DNA of 64,000 nucleotides from Shewanella frigidimarina (GCF_003797125.1 NZ_RKKE01000006.1:186001-250000); one strand, 5' to 3'. Shown: positions 43,260 to 53,101, counted from the first letter of the stretch. Notes: a model not told the origin generated them from the sequence alone. A program made the numbers and translations.

Positions 43260-44159
43260 ATGAGCCAGTCAAAGCGTTTACGCATCGCCATTCAGAAATC
43301 GGGCCGTTTATCTAAAGAGTCTCAACAGTTACTTAAAAGCTGTGGTGTGAAATTTAACGTTAATGAGCAACGCTTGATTGCACACGCAGACAACATGCCA
43401 ATCGATTTATTACGCGTTCGTGATGATGATATTCCAGGCTTAGTCATGGATGGTGTTGTTGACCTAGGTATTATCGGTGAGAACGTTCTAGAAGAAGAAC
43501 AAATTGAACGCCAGCTAGCTGGAAAACCAGCTGAATGCACCAAATTACGTGAATTAGATTTTGGTTCATGTCGTTTATCACTTGCTGTACCCAATGAGTT
43601 TGAATACAAAGATGCCAACTCACTTGAAGGCCTTCGCATCGCGACCTCTTACCCAAACTTGCTGCGCCGCTTTATGCAAGAAAAAGGCATTAACTACAGC
43701 GACTGTATGTTGAAAGGCTCAGTTGAAGTAGCACCACGCGCTGGATTATCAGATGGCATTTGTGATTTAGTCTCTACTGGTGCAACCCTTGAAGCAAACG
43801 GCTTATATGAAACCGAAGTCATTTACCGCTCAATGGCGTGCATCATTCAATCAAATAAAACTCAATCTACTGAAAAACAAGCGCTCATCAACAAAATCTT
43901 ATCGCGAATTAATGGTGTTATCCGTGCCCGTGAAAGTAAGTACATCTTATTGCACGCCCCAGTTGAAACTTTAGACCAAATTGTTGCCCTGCTCCCAGGC
44001 GCTGAAAACCCAACAGTATTACCACTCAATGACGACACCAATCGCGTGGCTATACACGTTGTAAGTACAGAAGATTTGTTCTGGGACACCATGGAAGAGT
44101 TAACAGCATTAGGTGCAAGCTCAATTCTAGTGATGCCAATTGAAAAAATGATGGGGTAA
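43260..44159 (+). CDS. hisG: ATP phosphoribosyltransferase (long form)
   Basis: First and feedback-inhibited step: ATP plus PRPP to phosphoribosyl-ATP. 299 residues, so it is the long form with its own C-terminal regulatory domain and does not need HisZ. Catalytic segments visible are I-A-I-Q-K-S-G-R-L at the N terminus, and D-G-I-C-D-L-V-S-T-G-A-T-L for PRPP binding near residue 165. AAGGAAG precedes the ATG. It is the first enzyme gene of the operon; hisD starts 5 bp after its stop. Confidence 0.97.
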   Translation: MSQSKRLRIAIQKSGRLSKESQQLLKSCGVKFNVNEQRLIAHADNMPIDLLRVRDDDIPGLVMDGVVDLGIIGENVLEEEQIERQLAGKPAECTKLRELDFGSCRLSLAVPNEFEYKDANSLEGLRIATSYPNLLRRFMQEKGINYSDCMLKGSVEVAPRAGLSDGICDLVSTGATLEANGLYETEVIYRSMACIIQSNKTQSTEKQALINKILSRINGVIRARESKYILLHAPVETLDQIVALLPGAENPTVLPLNDDTNRVAIHVVSTEDLFWDTMEELTALGASSILVMPIEKMMG

Positions 44160-44164
44160 CACAC

Positions 44165-45457
44165 ATGCAAATTCTCGATTGGGCTTCTTTATCTACCGAA
44201 CAACAACGACAAACGTTAGCGCGCTCGCCATTAATTGGTGATGCAAGTGTAGAACAACGTGTTCGTGGCATTATTGAGCAAGTGAACGCTCAAGGTGATA
44301 GCGCGTTACTGGCTTATAACAAGCAATTTGACGGTGTTGAACTGACTCAACTAGCGTTATCAACTGACGAGATTGCTGCAGCATGTACACGTGTAGGTGA
44401 CGACGTCAAACAAGCTGTTGCGCAAGCGGTGAATAACATTGAAACCTTTCATAAGGCGCAAGTGTTTCAGGGTGTTGATATAGAAACTCAAGCGGGAATT
44501 CGTTGTGAATTGCGCAGCGAACCCATCGAGCGAGTCGGCTTATATATTCCCGGTGGTACTGCGCCATTAATATCCACTGTGATGATGTTGGCGTTACCAG
44601 CAAGAATAGCCGGTTGCGAAAAGCGTGTATTAGTCAGTCCACCGCCGATTAATGATGCGATTATTTATGCTGCTAATGTATGCGGTATTACAGACATCTT
44701 TCAGGTCGGTGGTGCCCAAGCTATTGCAGCATTAGCATTTGGGACAGAATCGGTGCCAAACGTAGACAAAATATTCGGTCCGGGTAATCGTTATGTGACT
44801 GAAGCAAAACGATTAATGTCACAGGACAGCCGTATTAGTGTGTCAATAGACATGCCTGCAGGTCCGTCTGAAGTACTCGTGATTGCCGACAAAGATGCAA
44901 ATCCTGGTTTTGTTGCTGCCGATTTATTATCCCAAGCAGAACACGGCGTTGACTCGCAAGTAATGTTAGTGACTGACTCATTAACACTGGCAGAGCAAGT
45001 CAACCAAGCCTTAATAGAACAATTAGCACTGTTGAACCGTAAAGACATCGCCGCACAAGCACTAGAATGTAGCCGCAGTATTATTGTTAGCGATATGGCT
45101 CAAGCCGCAAAAGTGTCAAACTTGTATGGCCCAGAACATTTGATTATTCAAACTGCGGCACCTCGAGACGTATTAACGCAAATTCGCGGTGCAGGTTCAG
45201 TGTTCTTAGGGGCTTATACCCCTGAGTCTGTAGGCGATTATGCTAGCGGTACTAACCATGTATTGCCGACTTATGGCTATAGCCGCTCGGTTTCAAGTTT
45301 GTCATTAGCCGACTTTAGTCGCCGTTTTACGGTTCAAGAGCTTAACCAACAAGGGCTTAAAACCTTAGGTAACACCGTCATGGTGTTGGCAGAAAATGAA
45401 TTATTAGATGCACATAAAAATGCTATCGCCATTCGCTTAGCCAGTTTTGAGTCTTGA
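44165..45457 (+). CDS. hisD: Histidinol dehydrogenase
   Basis: NAD-dependent enzyme for the last two steps, histidinol to histidinal to histidine. 430 residues. The family signature around Y-I-P-G-G-T-A-P, the V-D-K-I-F-G-P-G-N-R-Y-V segment, D-M-P-A-G-P-S-E and A-E-H-G-V-D-S-Q are visible, with zinc ligands expected in S-Q-A-E-H. It sits between hisG and hisC, as in the enteric operon. Confidence 0.97.
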   Translation: MQILDWASLSTEQQRQTLARSPLIGDASVEQRVRGIIEQVNAQGDSALLAYNKQFDGVELTQLALSTDEIAAACTRVGDDVKQAVAQAVNNIETFHKAQVFQGVDIETQAGIRCELRSEPIERVGLYIPGGTAPLISTVMMLALPARIAGCEKRVLVSPPPINDAIIYAANVCGITDIFQVGGAQAIAALAFGTESVPNVDKIFGPGNRYVTEAKRLMSQDSRISVSIDMPAGPSEVLVIADKDANPGFVAADLLSQAEHGVDSQVMLVTDSLTLAEQVNQALIEQLALLNRKDIAAQALECSRSIIVSDMAQAAKVSNLYGPEHLIIQTAAPRDVLTQIRGAGSVFLGAYTPESVGDYASGTNHVLPTYGYSRSVSSLSLADFSRRFTVQELNQQGLKTLGNTVMVLAENELLDAHKNAIAIRLASFES

Positions 45458-45530
45458 GTCATTCATATTGTCAGCGCTATCGCTAAGCGCTAGTTAGCAC
45501 CTTATAGAGTAGAAAGTAGAGAACACCACC

Positions 45531-46580
45531 ATGAGCCAAACCTTAGCTGCGCCTTTTGATCCAAAAACGTTGGCCAGACCCGAATTATTGACGTTGACCC
45601 CCTACCAGAGTGCACGACGAATTGGTGGTCGTGGAGATATTTGGATTAATGCCAATGAATCACCATTCAATAATAGTGAGCTTGATAAAGTTAATCGTTA
45701 CCCTGAGTGCCAGCCGCCAGCATTAATCAATGCTTACAGCGATTATGCTGGCGTAAAAGCCAGTAACGTGATTGCTAGCCGTGGTGCTGACGAAGCAATT
45801 GAATTGCTAATTCGAACATTTTGTATTCCTGGTGTAGACAGTATTGCTTGTTTTGGTCCCACTTATGGCATGTACGCTATTAGTGCAGCCACGTTTAATG
45901 TGGCGGTTACCGCGTTAAGTTTAACCGATGACTATCAATTACCTGATGCATGGTCAACTCAAATCGGTAGTGCCAAAATTGTATTTATTTGTAATCCAAA
46001 TAACCCAACAGGCACAGTGATAGCTAAAGATAAAATTGAACAGGCTATTCAAGCGGCGCCAAATGCAATTGTGGTGGTAGACGAAGCCTACATTGAATTT
46101 TGCCCAGACTACAGCGTGGCTGATTTACTGGGTACATACCCTAACCTTGTCGTATTACGTACATTATCAAAAGCATTTGCGTTAGCGGGCGCACGTTGTG
46201 GTTTTATGCTCGCAAATGATGACATTATTGATTTAGTCATGCGAGTTATTGCTCCTTATCCGGTGCCATTACCAGTGTCAGACCTTGCAGTAAAAGCGTT
46301 AAGTCCTGCTGGTATCGACACAATGCGAACTCAAGTGGCCAGTTTAATTGAACAAGGTAAACGTTTAAGTACTGCATTAACCGCTTATGGCGCTAACGTG
46401 TTACCTGCCAACGGTAATTATGTATTAGCTAAATTTGACGATGTAAATGTAGCAGCAAAAAGACTCAGTGATTCCGGTGTGGTTGCCCGTGCGTACAAAG
46501 ATCCACGCCTTGCTGATGCAATTCGTTTTAGTTTTACCTCAGCCAAAGAAACCGATGTGATTATTCAGTTATTTCGTTAA
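45531..46580 (+). CDS. hisC: Histidinol-phosphate aminotransferase
   Basis: PLP enzyme converting imidazole-acetol phosphate and glutamate to histidinol phosphate. 349 residues, fold type I. N-E-S-P-F-N is near residue 44, C-N-P-N-N-P-T-G is in the middle, V-V-D-E-A-Y follows, and the PLP lysine is in L-R-T-L-S-K-A-F-A-L-A-G-A-R-C-G. About 73 bp separates it from hisD. Confidence 0.97.
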   Translation: MSQTLAAPFDPKTLARPELLTLTPYQSARRIGGRGDIWINANESPFNNSELDKVNRYPECQPPALINAYSDYAGVKASNVIASRGADEAIELLIRTFCIPGVDSIACFGPTYGMYAISAATFNVAVTALSLTDDYQLPDAWSTQIGSAKIVFICNPNNPTGTVIAKDKIEQAIQAAPNAIVVVDEAYIEFCPDYSVADLLGTYPNLVVLRTLSKAFALAGARCGFMLANDDIIDLVMRVIAPYPVPLPVSDLAVKALSPAGIDTMRTQVASLIEQGKRLSTALTAYGANVLPANGNYVLAKFDDVNVAAKRLSDSGVVARAYKDPRLADAIRFSFTSAKETDVIIQLFR

Positions 46581-46653
46581 GGCACGTTACATATCGGCCA
46601 ATACCCTATACATCATAAATAAGAATTAGATATCACCATTTAAGGTAGTTAGC

Positions 46654-47721
46654 ATGAAACAGAAAATCCTTTTTATCGACCGCGACGGTACATTAGTTGA
46701 AGAACCAGCCATCGATAAGCAACTCGATAGTTTGGCAAAATTAGTATTTGAGCCAAAAGTGATCCCAGCGTTACTTAAATTACAGAATGCAGGTTTCCGC
46801 TTAGTGATGGTCAGCAATCAAGACGGTTTGGGCACACCTTCGTTTCCAAAAGAAGACTTTGATGCCCCGCACGACATGATGATGCAAATTTTTGCAAGCC
46901 AAGGTGTGATATTTGACGATGTAGTTATCTGTCCACACTTTAATGATGAAAACTGCAGCTGCCGTAAGCCCAAACTGGGCTTAGTAAAAGACTATTTAAC
47001 CCAAGGCAAAGTGGATTTTACCGAATCGGCAGTCATTGGCGATCGTGAAACTGACGTTGAACTTGCCAATGCCATGGGCATTAAAAGCTTTAAATATAAT
47101 CGTCAAACACTCGACTGGGACACTATTACCAGCGCGTTACTGAGTAAAGGTCGCGTTGCGACGGTCGTGCGTACCACCAAAGAAACTGACATCAAAGTCA
47201 CCATCGACTTAGACAACCAAAGCAAAGGTAAGATTGAAACTGGTATTGGCTTTTTTGACCACATGCTAGATCAAATTCAAACCCACGGTAACTTTAAAAT
47301 GGACGTCCATGTTGACGGCGACCTAGAAATTGATGACCACCACAGCGTAGAAGACACTGCTCTCGCGATTGGCGACGCAATTCGTCAAGCCTTAGGCGAC
47401 AAGCGCGGTATTGCTCGTTTTGGTTTCAGCTTACCGATGGATGAAGCCAGTGGCGAATGCTTAATGGACATTTCTGGTCGTCCGTTTATAAAATTCAGTG
47501 CTGATTTTGACCGTGAAATGGTGGGTGAAATGGCTATCGAAATGGTACCTCACTTCTTCCGCTCATTCGCTGATGGTCTGCGTTGCACTTTACACATTGG
47601 CTCAAAAGGCGACAATGATCACCACAAAGTGGAAGCGCTATTTAAAGTGCTAGGCCGCACACTTCGCCAAGCGGTGAAAGTGGAAGGTGACATACTGCCA
47701 TCAAGTAAAGGTGTGCTGTAA
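46654..47721 (+). CDS. hisB: Bifunctional histidinol-phosphatase / imidazoleglycerol-phosphate dehydratase
   Basis: Two fused enzymes, as in enteric bacteria. The N-terminal HAD phosphatase (about residues 1-165) has F-I-D-R-D-G-T-L-V and a zinc-binding C-P-H-F-N-D-E-N-C-S-C-R stretch. The C-terminal dehydratase has metal-binding H-M-L-D-Q-I-Q-T-H-G and D-D-H-H-S-V-E-D motifs and ends D-N-D-H-H-K-V-E-A. 355 residues, normal length. AAGG precedes the ATG. Confidence 0.97.
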   Translation: MKQKILFIDRDGTLVEEPAIDKQLDSLAKLVFEPKVIPALLKLQNAGFRLVMVSNQDGLGTPSFPKEDFDAPHDMMMQIFASQGVIFDDVVICPHFNDENCSCRKPKLGLVKDYLTQGKVDFTESAVIGDRETDVELANAMGIKSFKYNRQTLDWDTITSALLSKGRVATVVRTTKETDIKVTIDLDNQSKGKIETGIGFFDHMLDQIQTHGNFKMDVHVDGDLEIDDHHSVEDTALAIGDAIRQALGDKRGIARFGFSLPMDEASGECLMDISGRPFIKFSADFDREMVGEMAIEMVPHFFRSFADGLRCTLHIGSKGDNDHHKVEALFKVLGRTLRQAVKVEGDILPSSKGVL

Positions 47722-47730
47722 GGAGCTTCT

Positions 47731-48393
47731 ATGACACAAGTATCGAATGCTTCAAATACTGGCAATGATCTTACTGTGATTATTGATACCGGTTGTGCCA
47801 ATTTAAGCTCTGTACGGTTTGCTTTTGAGCGCCTTAACGCCAATGTTATTGTCAGCGCTGACTTTGATGTCATCCGCAGCGCCGCAAGAGTAGTACTGCC
47901 TGGTGTTGGCACCGCAGGTGCGGCCATGGACGCCCTAAAACAAAAGAACCTTATCGAGCTAATTAAAAGCTTAACACAACCTGTTATGGGTGTGTGTTTA
48001 GGCATGCAAATGCTGGCATCTTTGTCTAATGAACATGGCGGTCGCAGCGAGCAAAATATCACCTGTTTAGGATTAGTGCCGACAGACATTGGCGACCTAG
48101 ACAGCAAAGGCTTACCGCTGCCACACATGGGCTGGAATCAAATTGAGGTAAGCGACCATCCTTTATTTGTTGGTATAGAAAATGGCAGCTACGTGTATTT
48201 TGTTCACAGCTATCGTGCACCAATCAGTGAGTACACCTTAGCCAGCAGCACATATGGCGAGTCATTCAGTGCAGCCATTGGTAAAGGTAACTTTTTTGGG
48301 GTGCAATTCCACCCGGAAAAAAGTGCCAAAGTAGGCGCGAAAATTTTACAGAACTTTTTACAGATGGGGTTAAACATGGGGGCACCACAATGA
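47731..48393 (+). CDS. hisH: Imidazole glycerol phosphate synthase, glutaminase subunit
   Basis: Supplies ammonia from glutamine to HisF. 220 residues, class I glutamine amidotransferase: oxyanion strand V-L-P-G-V-G-T, nucleophile Cys in G-V-C-L-G-M-Q, and His-Glu in Q-F-H-P-E-K-S. There is an N-terminal extension of about 10 residues (T-Q-V-S-N-A-S-N) before the core. AAGGAG precedes the ATG. It overlaps hisA by 4 bp. Confidence 0.97.
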   Translation: MTQVSNASNTGNDLTVIIDTGCANLSSVRFAFERLNANVIVSADFDVIRSAARVVLPGVGTAGAAMDALKQKNLIELIKSLTQPVMGVCLGMQMLASLSNEHGGRSEQNITCLGLVPTDIGDLDSKGLPLPHMGWNQIEVSDHPLFVGIENGSYVYFVHSYRAPISEYTLASSTYGESFSAAIGKGNFFGVQFHPEKSAKVGAKILQNFLQMGLNMGAPQ

Positions 48394-49127
48394 TTATTCC
48401 TGCCATTGATTTAATTGACGGCCAAGTGGTGCGTTTATACCAAGGTGACTACGACAAACAAACCACCTTTGACTTAAGTCCACTGGCACAGTTGCAATCT
48501 TATCAAGCCCAAGGGGCAAAGCTGCTGCACATCGTCGACTTAACGGGAGCTAAAGATCCTAATAAACGCCAAACTAAATTGATTGCTGAACTTGCTGCAG
48601 GGCTTGATGTTGATATTCAAGTGGGCGGTGGTATTCGCAACGAAGATCAAGTCGCAGAATTGTTGGCCATTGGTGTCAAACGCGTAGTTATTGGTTCGCT
48701 TGCGGTTAAAGAACCTGAGCTGGTAAAAAGTTGGTTTGTAAAATACGGTAGCGATGCTATTTGTTTAGCGCTGGACGTTAACATCAATGATAACGGCGAC
48801 AAAATTGTTGCGGTATCGGGCTGGCAATCTGGTGGTGGTAAATCGCTAGAGTCATTAGTTGCTGAATTTGAAACTGTCGGCCTTAAGCATGCTTTAGTGA
48901 CCGATATCAGCCGTGACGGCACCTTAACTGGCGCTAATACTGAACTTTACACTGAGTTAGCCGCGACTTATCCAAATATTCTGTGGCAAGCCTCTGGCGG
49001 CATTGCCACGCTCGATAACGTCGCTGCGGTACGCGACAGCAAAGCATCGGGTATCATTATCGGTAAAGCACTGTTGATTAATCAATTTACCGTTGAGGAG
49101 GCAATACAATGCTGGCCAAACGCATAG
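48390..49127 (+). CDS. hisA: ProFAR isomerase
   Basis: TIM-barrel isomerase for the 5-ProFAR to PRFAR step. 245 residues. It starts M-I-I-P-A-I-D-L-I-D-G-Q-V-V-R-L with the catalytic Asp, and has phosphate-binding loops V-G-G-G-I-R-N and A-S-G-G-I-A-T plus D-I-S-R-D-G-T-L-T-G. Its 3' end overlaps hisF by 19 bp, an overlap that suggests coupled translation. Confidence 0.97.
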   Translation: MIIPAIDLIDGQVVRLYQGDYDKQTTFDLSPLAQLQSYQAQGAKLLHIVDLTGAKDPNKRQTKLIAELAAGLDVDIQVGGGIRNEDQVAELLAIGVKRVVIGSLAVKEPELVKSWFVKYGSDAICLALDVNINDNGDKIVAVSGWQSGGGKSLESLVAEFETVGLKHALVTDISRDGTLTGANTELYTELAATYPNILWQASGGIATLDNVAAVRDSKASGIIIGKALLINQFTVEEAIQCWPNA

Positions 49128-49882
49128 TTCCGTGTCTTGACGTACGTGAAGGTAAAGTAGTTAAAGGAGTGCAGTTTCGTAATCACGAAATAGTTGGAGA
49201 TATCGTTCCCCTCGCCGCCCGTTATGCAGAAGAAGGCGCTGATGAATTAGTATTTTATGACATCACCGCCAGCGCCCACGACCGTGTTATCGATAAATTT
49301 TGGGTAAGCCGCGTTGCTGAACAAATTGATATTCCATTTTGTGTCGCTGGTGGTATAAAAACCATCGAGCAAGCCCGTGAAAAGTTAGCCTTTGGCGCGG
49401 ATAAAATATCAATCAACTCGCCCGCATTAAGCGATCCGAGTTTAATATCACGCCTACAAGATGAGTTCGGCCGCCAATGTATTGTCATCGGCATTGACTC
49501 ATTTTACGATGCTGTTAGTGATAGCTATAAAGTAAAACAGTTTACCGGTGACGAAGCGGCAACCAAAGACACTCAATGGTATACCCAAGATTGGGTTGAA
49601 GAAGTGCAAAAACGTGGTTGTGGCGAAATTGTATTAAACGTCATGAACCAAGACGGCGTGCGCGGCGGTTATGACATCAAACAGCTAAGCATTGTGCGCG
49701 CGATTTGCGATGTACCGTTAATCGCTTCAGGCGGTGCTGGCACTATGGAACACTTTAAAGAGGTGTTTGAACTGGCTAAGGTTGACGCCGCATTAGCAGC
49801 TAGCGTATTTCACAAAGGCATTATTGATATTGGTGAGTTAAAGCAATACTTGCATGCCAATAACATTGCGATTCGTTTATAG
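49109..49882 (+). CDS. hisF: Imidazole glycerol phosphate synthase, cyclase subunit
   Basis: With HisH makes imidazole glycerol phosphate and AICAR. 257 residues, TIM barrel. Motifs are R-I-V-P-C-L-D-V with the catalytic Asp, V-A-G-G-I-K-T, D-G-V-R-G-G-Y-D and A-S-G-G-A-G-T. A strong GAGGAGG Shine-Dalgarno lies inside the end of hisA. Confidence 0.97.
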   Translation: MLAKRIVPCLDVREGKVVKGVQFRNHEIVGDIVPLAARYAEEGADELVFYDITASAHDRVIDKFWVSRVAEQIDIPFCVAGGIKTIEQAREKLAFGADKISINSPALSDPSLISRLQDEFGRQCIVIGIDSFYDAVSDSYKVKQFTGDEAATKDTQWYTQDWVEEVQKRGCGEIVLNVMNQDGVRGGYDIKQLSIVRAICDVPLIASGGAGTMEHFKEVFELAKVDAALAASVFHKGIIDIGELKQYLHANNIAIRL

Positions 49883-49940
49883 GCTTACGCTTAACGACCA
49901 AACCAAACAGTAAATAGCCTCATCAAATAAGAGATTACAC

Positions 49941-50561
49941 ATGACAAGCATTACATTTGATAGCACAAGCCTAGATTGGGACAAGCAACAAGGGTTAATC
50001 CCAGCCGTTGTACAGCACCACCTAACTGGCAAAGTACTTATGCTAGGTTACATGGATCAAGCGGCATTAGAGAAAACCTTAGCCACTAAACAAGTGACCT
50101 TTTTTAGTCGCTCTAAACAGCGTTTATGGACTAAAGGTGAAACCTCAGGTAACACACTTGATCTCATCGCTATCGACAAAGACTGCGACAACGACAGCTT
50201 TTTAGTACAAGTCATCCCTAACGGTCCTACATGTCACACGGGGACAGAAAGCTGCTGGAAAGATGGCAACGCTCACCCTTTTATTGATAATCTGACCAAT
50301 TTGATTATTTCGCGTAAAGGCCAAAGTGCAGATTCAAGTTATACCGCATCACTATTTGAAAGTGGTACTAAACGTATTGCGCAAAAAGTTGGCGAAGAAG
50401 GCTTAGAAACCGCCCTTGCAGCCGCAACGCATGACAAAGAAGAGCTTGTTAATGAAGCCTCTGATTTGATGTATCATTTAATTGTGTTACTTGAAGACCA
50501 AGGTTTATCGATGGCAGATATTAATAAAAACTTATTGGATCGCCATAATAAAGCCAAGTAG
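49941..50561 (+). CDS. hisI: Bifunctional phosphoribosyl-AMP cyclohydrolase / phosphoribosyl-ATP pyrophosphatase
   Basis: HisIE fusion catalysing steps 2 and 3. 206 residues. The N-terminal cyclohydrolase has V-L-M-L-G-Y-M-D, S-R-S-K-Q-R-L-W-T-K-G-E-T-S-G and the zinc cysteines in C-D-N-D and C-H-T-G-T-E-S-C. The C-terminal pyrophosphatase has K-V-G-E-E-G-L-E-T and L-V-N-E-A-S-D-L-M-Y-H. It completes the operon, ahead of a terminator. Confidence 0.97.
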   Translation: MTSITFDSTSLDWDKQQGLIPAVVQHHLTGKVLMLGYMDQAALEKTLATKQVTFFSRSKQRLWTKGETSGNTLDLIAIDKDCDNDSFLVQVIPNGPTCHTGTESCWKDGNAHPFIDNLTNLIISRKGQSADSSYTASLFESGTKRIAQKVGEEGLETALAAATHDKEELVNEASDLMYHLIVLLEDQGLSMADINKNLLDRHNKAK

Positions 50562-50584
50562 CTTTTAAGCGTTAATCGCACAAT

Positions 50585-50610
50585 AAAAAAGACGCATTTG
50601 CGTCTTTTTT
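50585..50610. terminator. Bidirectional terminator between hisI and the MscS-type gene
   Basis: AAAAAAGACGCA / TGCGTCTTTTTT with a 2-nt apparent loop. It serves both convergent transcripts. Confidence 0.92.
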
Positions 50611-50623
50611 ATTGGAGGTAAAC

Positions 50624-51499
50624 TCAGAGCTGATTTTTATGACTTTGAGTTATCGTCAAATGTCCATCTACATGCAAGTCGCGCTGAGGGTATGCTATAG
50701 ACACATTATTCTCATTGAATAGCTCGTACATTCTAAAACGAATTTCACTACGACGGCGGCGGATATCAGTTTCTGACACGGCGCTGACCCAAAATATCAA
50801 GTCAAAAATCAATGCGTTGTCGCCAAAGTCCTCAAATAAGACTGAGGGTTTAGGTTGCGGCAAAATATCATCCCGTTCAGCAATAACTTGATAAATCAGC
50901 TCGCGAACTTTAATCACATCCGAACCGTAAGCGACACCAACACGAACAAATGTTCGTGCATTTTTATCAATCAAAGTCCAATTGGTCACTGTATTTTCAA
51001 GCAGTTGGCTATTTGGAACCAACATGTGCACCCCATCATTACGGCGTATCAAGGTTGAGCGAGTATTAATACACTCTACAACTCCACGGGCTTCACCAAC
51101 TTCTAAAAAGTCACCGATTCTAATTGGGCGTTCCCACATTAAAATCCAACCACTGATAAAGTTATTGATTATGTTCTGGGCACCAAAACCGACACCAATA
51201 GCAATAGCACCAGACACAAATGCAAAAGCGGTTAATGGAATATTTAATATTTCCATACTGGTGAAAACCAACACCGCAATACTGATAATAAAGTACATGC
51301 GAGTGAACAAGTGAATGGCATCAGCGCCCACTTTACGTCGCTTTAGTGCTTTAACAATCAATCGCCCAACACGAGTAATAATAAACCACGCTAAAAATAT
51401 GTAGAGAGGCACTTGCAGCAGCTGCAATAAAGTTATTTGATGTTTATCGTAGGTGAATACCACAAACGATAAAGACGTTAATAATTCATTAAAATCCAT
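50624..51499 (-). CDS. MscS-family mechanosensitive channel
   Basis: A 291-residue membrane protein with three N-terminal hydrophobic segments. The third is Gly/Ala-rich (A-F-V-S-G-A-I-A-I-G-V-G-F-G-A-Q-N), as in the MscS pore helix, followed by the conserved N-F-I-S-G and E-R-P-I-R-I-G-D-F cytoplasmic domain start. It acts as a pressure-relief channel in the inner membrane. AGAGG precedes the ATG. It is closer to the YbdG/YnaI-type relatives in lacking long N-terminal extensions, but I cannot name an orthologue. Confidence 0.88.
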   Translation of the reverse strand: MDFNELLTSLSFVVFTYDKHQITLLQLLQVPLYIFLAWFIITRVGRLIVKALKRRKVGADAIHLFTRMYFIISIAVLVFTSMEILNIPLTAFAFVSGAIAIGVGFGAQNIINNFISGWILMWERPIRIGDFLEVGEARGVVECINTRSTLIRRNDGVHMLVPNSQLLENTVTNWTLIDKNARTFVRVGVAYGSDVIKVRELIYQVIAERDDILPQPKPSVLFEDFGDNALIFDLIFWVSAVSETDIRRRRSEIRFRMYELFNENNVSIAYPQRDLHVDGHLTITQSHKNQL

Positions 51500-51547
51500 A
51501 TAAACCTCTTATTATTTTTGTGTTCATATTATGGTGATAATTATATT

Positions 51548-52483
51548 TTAGTAAAATTCTTGCTCACCTGGAGGGCGAGTTTTGAGTAATTTTAAAAACC
51601 ACATATATTGTTCTGGATAAGCGTTAATGACCTGCTCAACGACTTTGTTTAATGCGATAGCTTCGTTTTCTTTGCCAATCATTTCATCAGGATTAACCGC
51701 TGGCATCACCGTCATAATAAATTGTTTAGCTTGTTGATCGTATCCAATTTTAACAGGCATAACTTGCGCGTTACCTGCTTGAGCTAAGCGCCCTACTACA
51801 GGTAAAGTCGCTTTAACCGTACCCATAAAAGGTGCAAACACACTCTGTTCAGGGCCTAAGTCTTCATCTGGTAAATAGAAAAAACTGTTATCATTTTTTA
51901 ACTCTGCTAACAATGCTCTGATGCCTGCTTCACGCATATACACGCGACCATTTTGACTGCTGCGCATCCGATTGCTAAACCAATTAAATAACCCATTGCG
52001 ATGAGCCTTAGCCATAGTCACTAAAGGTATTTCCATGTTAATACGAAGACCTGCATACTCCATCGGCCATACATGCGGCATGATGAAAATAATCGGCTGC
52101 TTAGCATCTCGAGCTGCTTTAACATGCTCAAAACCGTTAAGTTGAATACGTCGTTTAAGGTGCGCGTTAGAACGAATAAGCAGCTCTGCTTGCGATAACA
52201 AAGTAATGACAAATGTCTCAACATTTTTTTTGATTAATTCATCGACTTGTTCAGCTGATTTTTCTGGAAAACAATGGGTAATGTTCACCTTTGCTATTCG
52301 CAATGGTTTTTTGGCCACTTTCATCACGACTCGAGCCAACAATCTCGCAATGGGATCTCTTACGCTTGCGGGAAGTGCGCCAAATAGAAACAACACGGCG
52401 ATAGCTAGCCATGTTCCCCAGTAACGAGGATGCAATAGTGATTTATTAAAGCGAGTATCAAAATGTTTTGCTTGTCGTGCCAA
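51548..52483 (-). CDS. lpxM: Lipid A late acyltransferase, LpxM-like
   Basis: Adds a secondary acyl chain to Kdo-lipid A from acyl-ACP at the inner membrane. About 311 residues, one N-terminal membrane anchor (A-I-A-V-L-F-L-F-G-A-L). The catalytic H-x4-D/E motif is H-V-W-P-M-E, and D-E-D-L-G-P-E, P-F-M-G-T-V-K-A-T and F-L-K-L-L-K-T-R-P-P-G-E follow. The frame is open to 52528, but the TTG at 52483 has GGAG six bases upstream and gives the expected short N terminus. I favour lpxM over lpxL on the H-P-R-Y-W-G-T-W segment; the acyl chain is not predictable. Confidence 0.85.
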   Translation of the reverse strand: MARQAKHFDTRFNKSLLHPRYWGTWLAIAVLFLFGALPASVRDPIARLLARVVMKVAKKPLRIAKVNITHCFPEKSAEQVDELIKKNVETFVITLLSQAELLIRSNAHLKRRIQLNGFEHVKAARDAKQPIIFIMPHVWPMEYAGLRINMEIPLVTMAKAHRNGLFNWFSNRMRSSQNGRVYMREAGIRALLAELKNDNSFFYLPDEDLGPEQSVFAPFMGTVKATLPVVGRLAQAGNAQVMPVKIGYDQQAKQFIMTVMPAVNPDEMIGKENEAIALNKVVEQVINAYPEQYMWFLKLLKTRPPGEQEFY

Positions 52484-52723
52484 AAGAAACTCCAAATAAA
52501 CTGACCGTGACCCACGGTGAAAAATCATATTATAACGATGGCATTATACTAGTGATTGATGGGTGTGAAACAGAAATTATACCAGACAATTCCAAACGTC
52601 TGTGTTGCCATACAGTCAGCTCCGTTTTATAGAACAGCTTGGGCAATATTTATCAGATAACAAAGTGACCATGCCAATAACAAGCTGATGGTATAGACGA
52701 GGGCATGCATTCACCAAATTCAA

Positions 52724-52756
52724 AAACAAAAGAGCCACTCAATTAAGAGTGGCTCT
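52724..52756 (-). terminator. Intrinsic terminator after ihfA
   Basis: AGAGCCACTC / GAGTGGCTCT stem with a 6-nt loop. Read on the minus strand it ends in TTTTGTTTTTG, about 40 bp after the ihfA stop. Confidence 0.9.
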
Positions 52757-52798
52757 TCGTAATACAGATCCGTTCGGATTGGCGTATTAACTAGTGAA

Positions 52799-53098
52799 CT
52801 ATTTTTTACCCGAGTTTGCCGCTTCGACACGTGATTTTAACTTCTGTCCAGGACGGAAGGTAACAACACGGCGTGCAGAAATCGGAATATCTTCACCAGT
52901 TTTCGGGTTCCTTCCCGGTCTTTGATTCTTGTCCCTAAGGTCAAAGTTGCCAAAGCCAGATAACTTGACCTGCTCACCACTTTCGAGTGCTTCACGAATT
53001 TCTTCAAAGAAAGACTCGACCATCTCTTTAGCCACACGTTTGTTAATGCCTAATGTTTCAAAAAGATGTTCTGCCATTTCGGCTTTGGTAAGTGCCAT
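52799..53098 (-). CDS. ihfA: Integration host factor subunit alpha
   Basis: DNA-bending protein that works as a heterodimer with IhfB. 99 residues. The signature G-F-G-N-F-x-L-R-D-K-N-Q-R-P-G-R-N-P-K-T-G with the intercalating Pro is complete. It starts 3 bp after the pheT stop, as in E. coli pheST-ihfA, so it is co-transcribed with the synthetase genes. Confidence 0.97.
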   Translation of the reverse strand: MALTKAEMAEHLFETLGINKRVAKEMVESFFEEIREALESGEQVKLSGFGNFDLRDKNQRPGRNPKTGEDIPISARRVVTFRPGQKLKSRVEAANSGKK

Positions 53099-53101
53099 AC
53101 T

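Noticed and set aside
51548..52483. LpxM-like catalytic H-x4-E taken as abnormal
   Set aside because: The family uses H-x4 followed by either Asp or Glu, so this is normal.
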